From contig NZ_RWKI01000010.1 in NCBI RefSeq assembly GCF_003984645.1, forward strand, positions 114,116 through 178,115: DNA of 64,000 nucleotides. The letters are read 5' to 3'. Below, in pieces: positions 61,340 to 64,000 of the stretch (positions within the stretch are counted from its first letter, which is position 1; each line of letters begins with the position of its first letter). The notes under the pieces were generated by a model. That model was not told the DNA's origin and did not search any database. It saw only the letters and a list, made by a program, of their open reading frames with translations. Both the position numbers and the translations under genes were made by a program. The DNA comes from Variovorax sp. MHTC-1. Lineage in GTDB: Bacteria; Pseudomonadota; Gammaproteobacteria; Burkholderiales; Burkholderiaceae_C.

Positions 61340-62595
61340 TGCGACTCCCATATGAACTGCAGCTCGGCTGGCGCTACACGCGCGCGGGCCGGGCCACGCG
61401 GCGCAACGGCTTCATCTCCTTCATCTCCGGCGTTTCGATGTTCGGCATCGCGCTCGGCGTGGCGGCGCTGATCATCGTGCTCTCAGTGATGAACGGCTTC
61501 CAGAAGGAAGTGACGGACCGCATGCTCGGCGTCATCTCGCACATCGAGATCTTCTCGCGCGATGGCCAGGCGCTGGCCGACATCGACGCGATCGCCGAGG
61601 CGGCGCGCAAGAACCCGAACGTGGTCGGCGTCGCGCCCTTCATCGCGGCGCAGGCGCTGATCGCGCGCGGCGAGGACATGAAGGGCACGCTGGTGCGCGG
61701 CATCGAGCCCTCGCTGGAGCCGCAGGTGACCGACATCTCCACCACCGCGCAGCGGGGCGCGCTGGCCAAGCTGGTGCCGGGCGAGTTCGGCATCGTGCTC
61801 GGCATCGAGCTGGCGCGTTCGCTCTTCGTGCGCGTGGGCGACCAGGTCACGCTGATCGCGCCTGGCGGCCAGGTCACGCCGGCCGGCGTGGTGCCGCGGC
61901 TCAAGCAGTTCACCGTGGTCGGCACCTTCGATTCGGGCCACTACGAATACGACTCGGCGCTGGCGATGATCCACGAGCAGGACGCGGCACGCGTGTTCCG
62001 GCTCGAAGGGCCGAGCGGCCTGCGCCTCAAATTGAAGGATCTGCACCAGGCGCGCGAGGTGGCCGACCAGCTGGCCGTCACGCTGCCCGGCGAGTTCCTG
62101 ATCCGCGACTGGACGCGCCAGAACAAGACCTGGTTCGCGGCCGTGCAGGTCGAGAAACGCATGATGTTCATCATCCTCACGCTCATCGTCGCGGTCGCGG
62201 CCTTCAACCTGGTCTCGACCTTGGTGATGACGGTGACCGACAAGCGCGCCGACATCGCGATCCTGCGCACGCTGGGCTCGAGCCCGCGCAGCATCATGGG
62301 CATCTTCGTCGTGCAGGGAGCGATGGTGGGCGTGATCGGCACGCTGGGAGGGCTGCTGCTGGGCCTGGGCGTCGCCTACAACATCGACGTCATCGTGCCG
62401 GCGCTGGAGCGGCTCTTCAATGCGCGCTTCCTGCCGCAGGACATCTACCTCATCAGCAAGATGCCGAGCGATCCGCAGCGCGGCGACATCATGCCGATCG
62501 CGCTGATCTCGCTCGCGCTGTCCTTCGTCGCCACGCTGTACCCGAGCTGGCGCGCCAGCCGCGTCAACCCGGCGGAGGCGCTGCGCTATGAATAA
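61339..62595 (+). CDS. lolC: Lipoprotein-releasing ABC transporter permease LolC/E
   Basis: The protein has 418 residues. Typical LolC/E N-terminus: '[19 protein letters not shown]', then '[20 protein letters not shown]' (first helix). A periplasmic domain of about 220 residues is followed by three helices, with '[20 protein letters not shown]' as the coupling region and '[18 protein letters not shown]' at the end. Many betaproteobacteria have a single hybrid LolC/E rather than separate proteins; only one gene is present here. It extracts mature lipoproteins from the inner membrane for LolA, consistent with several lipoproteins in this window. Confidence 0.93.
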   Translation: MRLPYELQLGWRYTRAGRATRRNGFISFISGVSMFGIALGVAALIIVLSVMNGFQKEVTDRMLGVISHIEIFSRDGQALADIDAIAEAARKNPNVVGVAPFIAAQALIARGEDMKGTLVRGIEPSLEPQVTDISTTAQRGALAKLVPGEFGIVLGIELARSLFVRVGDQVTLIAPGGQVTPAGVVPRLKQFTVVGTFDSGHYEYDSALAMIHEQDAARVFRLEGPSGLRLKLKDLHQAREVADQLAVTLPGEFLIRDWTRQNKTWFAAVQVEKRMMFIILTLIVAVAAFNLVSTLVMTVTDKRADIAILRTLGSSPRSIMGIFVVQGAMVGVIGTLGGLLLGLGVAYNIDVIVPALERLFNARFLPQDIYLISKMPSDPQRGDIMPIALISLALSFVATLYPSWRASRVNPAEALRYE

Positions 62596-63343
62596 GCGGG
62601 ATTCCGGCACGGACGTGTCCTCGCTGCCCCCCGAGGGGGCTGCCATCGGCTTGGGGCGGCCCGGCGCCGATGGCGTCGTTCTACAAGTGCGCGGCCTGAC
62701 CAAGCGCTTCCACGAAGGCCGCATCGACCTCACCGTGCTGCACGGCGTCGACCTCGACGTGCGCGCCGGCGAAACGCTCGCCATCGTCGGCGCCTCGGGT
62801 TCGGGCAAGAGCACGCTCTTGCACCTGATGGGCGGGCTCGATGCGCCCACGGCCGGCAGCGTGGAACTGCATGGCAAGAACATCGCGCATGTCGATGCGG
62901 CCGAGCAGGGCCGGCTGCGCAACGCGCACCTGGGCTTCGTCTACCAGTTCCATCACCTGCTGCCGGAGTTCAGTGCGCTCGACAACGTGGCGATGCCGCT
63001 GAAGATCCGTCGCACCGAGCCGCATGCGGCGGCGCAGGCCGCGAACCTGATGCTGGCCGCGGTGGGGCTGGCCGAGCGGACCCACCACCGGCCGGCCGAG
63101 CTGTCGGGCGGCGAGCGCCAGCGCGTCGCCATCGCACGCGCGCTCGTGACCCAGCCCGACTGCGTGCTGGCCGACGAGCCGACCGGCAACCTCGACCGCA
63201 ACACCGCCGACAGCGTGTTCGCGCTGATGCTGCAGCTGGCGCACGAGCGCCGCACGGCCTTCGTCGTGGTCACGCACGACGAGAGCCTGGCCAAGCGCTG
63301 CGACCGCGTGCTGCGGCTCACCGCAGGGCGGCTCGCGGGCTGA
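62588..63343 (+). CDS. lolD: Lipoprotein-releasing ABC transporter ATPase LolD
   Basis: The protein has 251 residues. Walker A is '[20 protein letters not shown]', the Q-loop is '[20 protein letters not shown]' with the LolD-type '[10 protein letters not shown]' signature, the ABC motif is '[16 protein letters not shown]', Walker B is '[13 protein letters not shown]' and the H-loop is '[11 protein letters not shown]'. It overlaps lolC by 8 nt. Oddity: residues about 8-27 ('[20 protein letters not shown]') are encoded by interspersed-repeat copy D and are absent from ordinary LolD, so the repeat has been absorbed into the protein, or the true start is a later non-ATG codon. Confidence 0.95.
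   Translation: MNKRDSGTDVSSLPPEGAAIGLGRPGADGVVLQVRGLTKRFHEGRIDLTVLHGVDLDVRAGETLAIVGASGSGKSTLLHLMGGLDAPTAGSVELHGKNIAHVDAAEQGRLRNAHLGFVYQFHHLLPEFSALDNVAMPLKIRRTEPHAAAQAANLMLAAVGLAERTHHRPAELSGGERQRVAIARALVTQPDCVLADEPTGNLDRNTADSVFALMLQLAHERRTAFVVVTHDESLAKRCDRVLRLTAGRLAG
62608..62672 (+). repeat. Interspersed GC-rich repeat, copy D (inside lolD 5' end)
   Basis: It has the block order GACGTGTCCTCGCTG, CCCCCCGAGGGGG, then GGCTTGGGGCGGCCCGGC, in the same orientation as copy C about 1.3 kb upstream. Here the repeat is in frame with lolD and free of stops. It lies before the first conserved LolD strand. Confidence 0.65.
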
Positions 63344-63349
63344 ACCGGG

Positions 63350-63367
63350 GCGGCTTGCCAAAGCCGC
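63350..63367. terminator. Hairpin after lolD
   Basis: GCGGCTT, a GCCA loop and AAGCCGC form a perfect 7-bp stem 6 nt beyond the lolD stop. No T-run follows. It could be a weak terminator between lolCD and the ClpP-family gene or a 3'-end stabiliser. Confidence 0.45.
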
Positions 63368-63412
63368 GCGCGGTCACCAAACTGGGGCTTCGTAGACAGC
63401 GCAAGGAGCCCC

Positions 63413-64000
63413 ATGGAAACCCCGGACTTCCCGCCTTCCGCCACGCTCGAGCAGCGCAGCTCCTACCTGGAAGAGAAGGCCTTCAAATCGCGCACGCTGC
63501 TGATCTTCGGCGCCATCACCGATCAGTCGGCCGCCGACGTGGCGCGCCGGTTGATCGCGCTCGACGCGGACAGCCAGCAACCCATCGACATCCTGGTGAG
63601 CTCGCCCGGCGGGCACCTGGAGTCGGGCGACGCCATCCACGACATCGTGCGCTTCATTTCCGCGCCGGTGAACATGATCGGCACCGGCTGGGTCGGCAGC
63701 GCCGCCACTCACCTCTACCTGGCGGTGCCGCGCGAGCGGCGCTTCTGCCTGCCCAATACGCGCTTCCTCATTCACCAGCCGAGCGGCGGCGCCGGCGGGC
63801 CGGCCAGCGACATCGCCATCCATGCACGCGAGATCCTGCGCGCGCGGCAACGCGTCGCCCAGGCGATCGCGAGCGAGACCGGCAAGCCGCTGGACGCCGT
63901 GCTCGCCGACATCGAGCGCGACCGCTGGCTGTCGGCCGAGGAAGCGATCGACTACGGGCTGGTGTCGCGCATCATCCAGCGCAAGAGCGAGCTGCGCGCC
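63413..64000 (+). CDS. ClpP-family serine protease (3' end outside window)
   Basis: 196 codons are visible and the frame is open at the window end. 'IDILVSSPGGHLESGDAIHD' is the oxyanion-hole strand. The catalytic Ser lies in 'MIGTGWVGSAATHLYLAV' (canonical GxAASMGA, here GWVGSAAT), the His in 'CLPNTRFLIHQPSGGAGG', and the Asp near 'DIERDRWLSAEEAIDYGLV'. All three catalytic residues align, but the Ser loop is unlike housekeeping ClpP. No clpX or trigger factor gene is adjacent, so this is a paralogous ClpP-like protease. An AGGAG ribosome binding site precedes ATG 63413. Confidence 0.88.
   Translation, partial: METPDFPPSATLEQRSSYLEEKAFKSRTLLIFGAITDQSAADVARRLIALDADSQQPIDILVSSPGGHLESGDAIHDIVRFISAPVNMIGTGWVGSAATHLYLAVPRERRFCLPNTRFLIHQPSGGAGGPASDIAIHAREILRARQRVAQAIASETGKPLDAVLADIERDRWLSAEEAIDYGLVSRIIQRKSELRA

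Noticed and set aside
1..64000. Insertion sequences or prophage structural genes
   Set aside because: I found no transposase DDE or phage structural motif. The only mobile-element trace is the integrase relic at 32130-32583.

Overview
The window is a chromosomal segment of a high-GC Gram-negative bacterium, most probably a betaproteobacterium of the Burkholderiales/Comamonadaceae (Variovorax-like; an inference). The support is very high GC, a ureA-hupE-ureB-ureC-ureE-ureF-ureG urease order, an AtuA/acyl-CoA carboxylase island, an rpfE-recJ pair, lolCD, and a GC-rich interspersed repeat of the kind I associate with that family. I recognise no rRNA, tRNA or CRISPR array.

Layout. 1-9.1 kb: the end of a LysR regulator, then a compact type IV pilus minor-pilin operon (pilE-like, fimT, pilV, pilW, pilX, pilY1), a conserved hypothetical gene and the relic of a small GTPase. 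9.1-12 kb: a PL1 pectate lyase lipoprotein and an ABC-type amino-acid-binding protein. 12.3-31.2 kb: an accessory surface region with a 1076-residue autotransporter, a deletion-scarred ABC ATPase pseudogene, a DUF4198 protein with a TonB-dependent siderophore receptor behind a likely Fur box, and a giant 3688-residue autotransporter containing two families of internal repeats. 31.2-36.7 kb: a decayed stretch with a frameshifted P4-type integrase, then a tannase/feruloyl-esterase lipoprotein and a PL10-like pectate lyase. With the PL1 lyase, these make a plant-polymer-degradation set.

36.7-46.4 kb: a ParB-like protein, a GNAT acetyltransferase and AtuA, divergent from an acyl-CoA dehydrogenase and both subunits of a biotin-dependent acyl-CoA carboxylase (acyclic terpene or branched acyl-CoA catabolism), then an Asp/Glu racemase-family protein, a VOC protein and a DUF1488 protein. 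46.6-52.0 kb: the urease operon on the minus strand. It lacks ureD in this window and has an AbrB-type gene embedded antisense between ureC and ureE.

52.1-56.6 kb: divergent from ureA lies the most unusual locus, a single 1177-residue polypeptide joining an NCS1 nucleobase/allantoin-type permease, an eight-cysteine module, a histidine kinase and a receiver. It is translationally coupled to a receiver-LuxR response regulator. This looks like a transporter-coupled two-component system tied to urea or nucleobase nitrogen supply. 56.8-64 kb: a GSU2403-type nucleotidyltransferase with an operator-like inverted repeat at its start codon, a membrane-anchored hypothetical protein, recJ, rpfE, lolC, lolD and a ClpP-family protease that runs off the window end. 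Relics (GTPase, ABC ATPase, integrase) cluster in the first 33 kb, while the second half is mostly compact and conserved.
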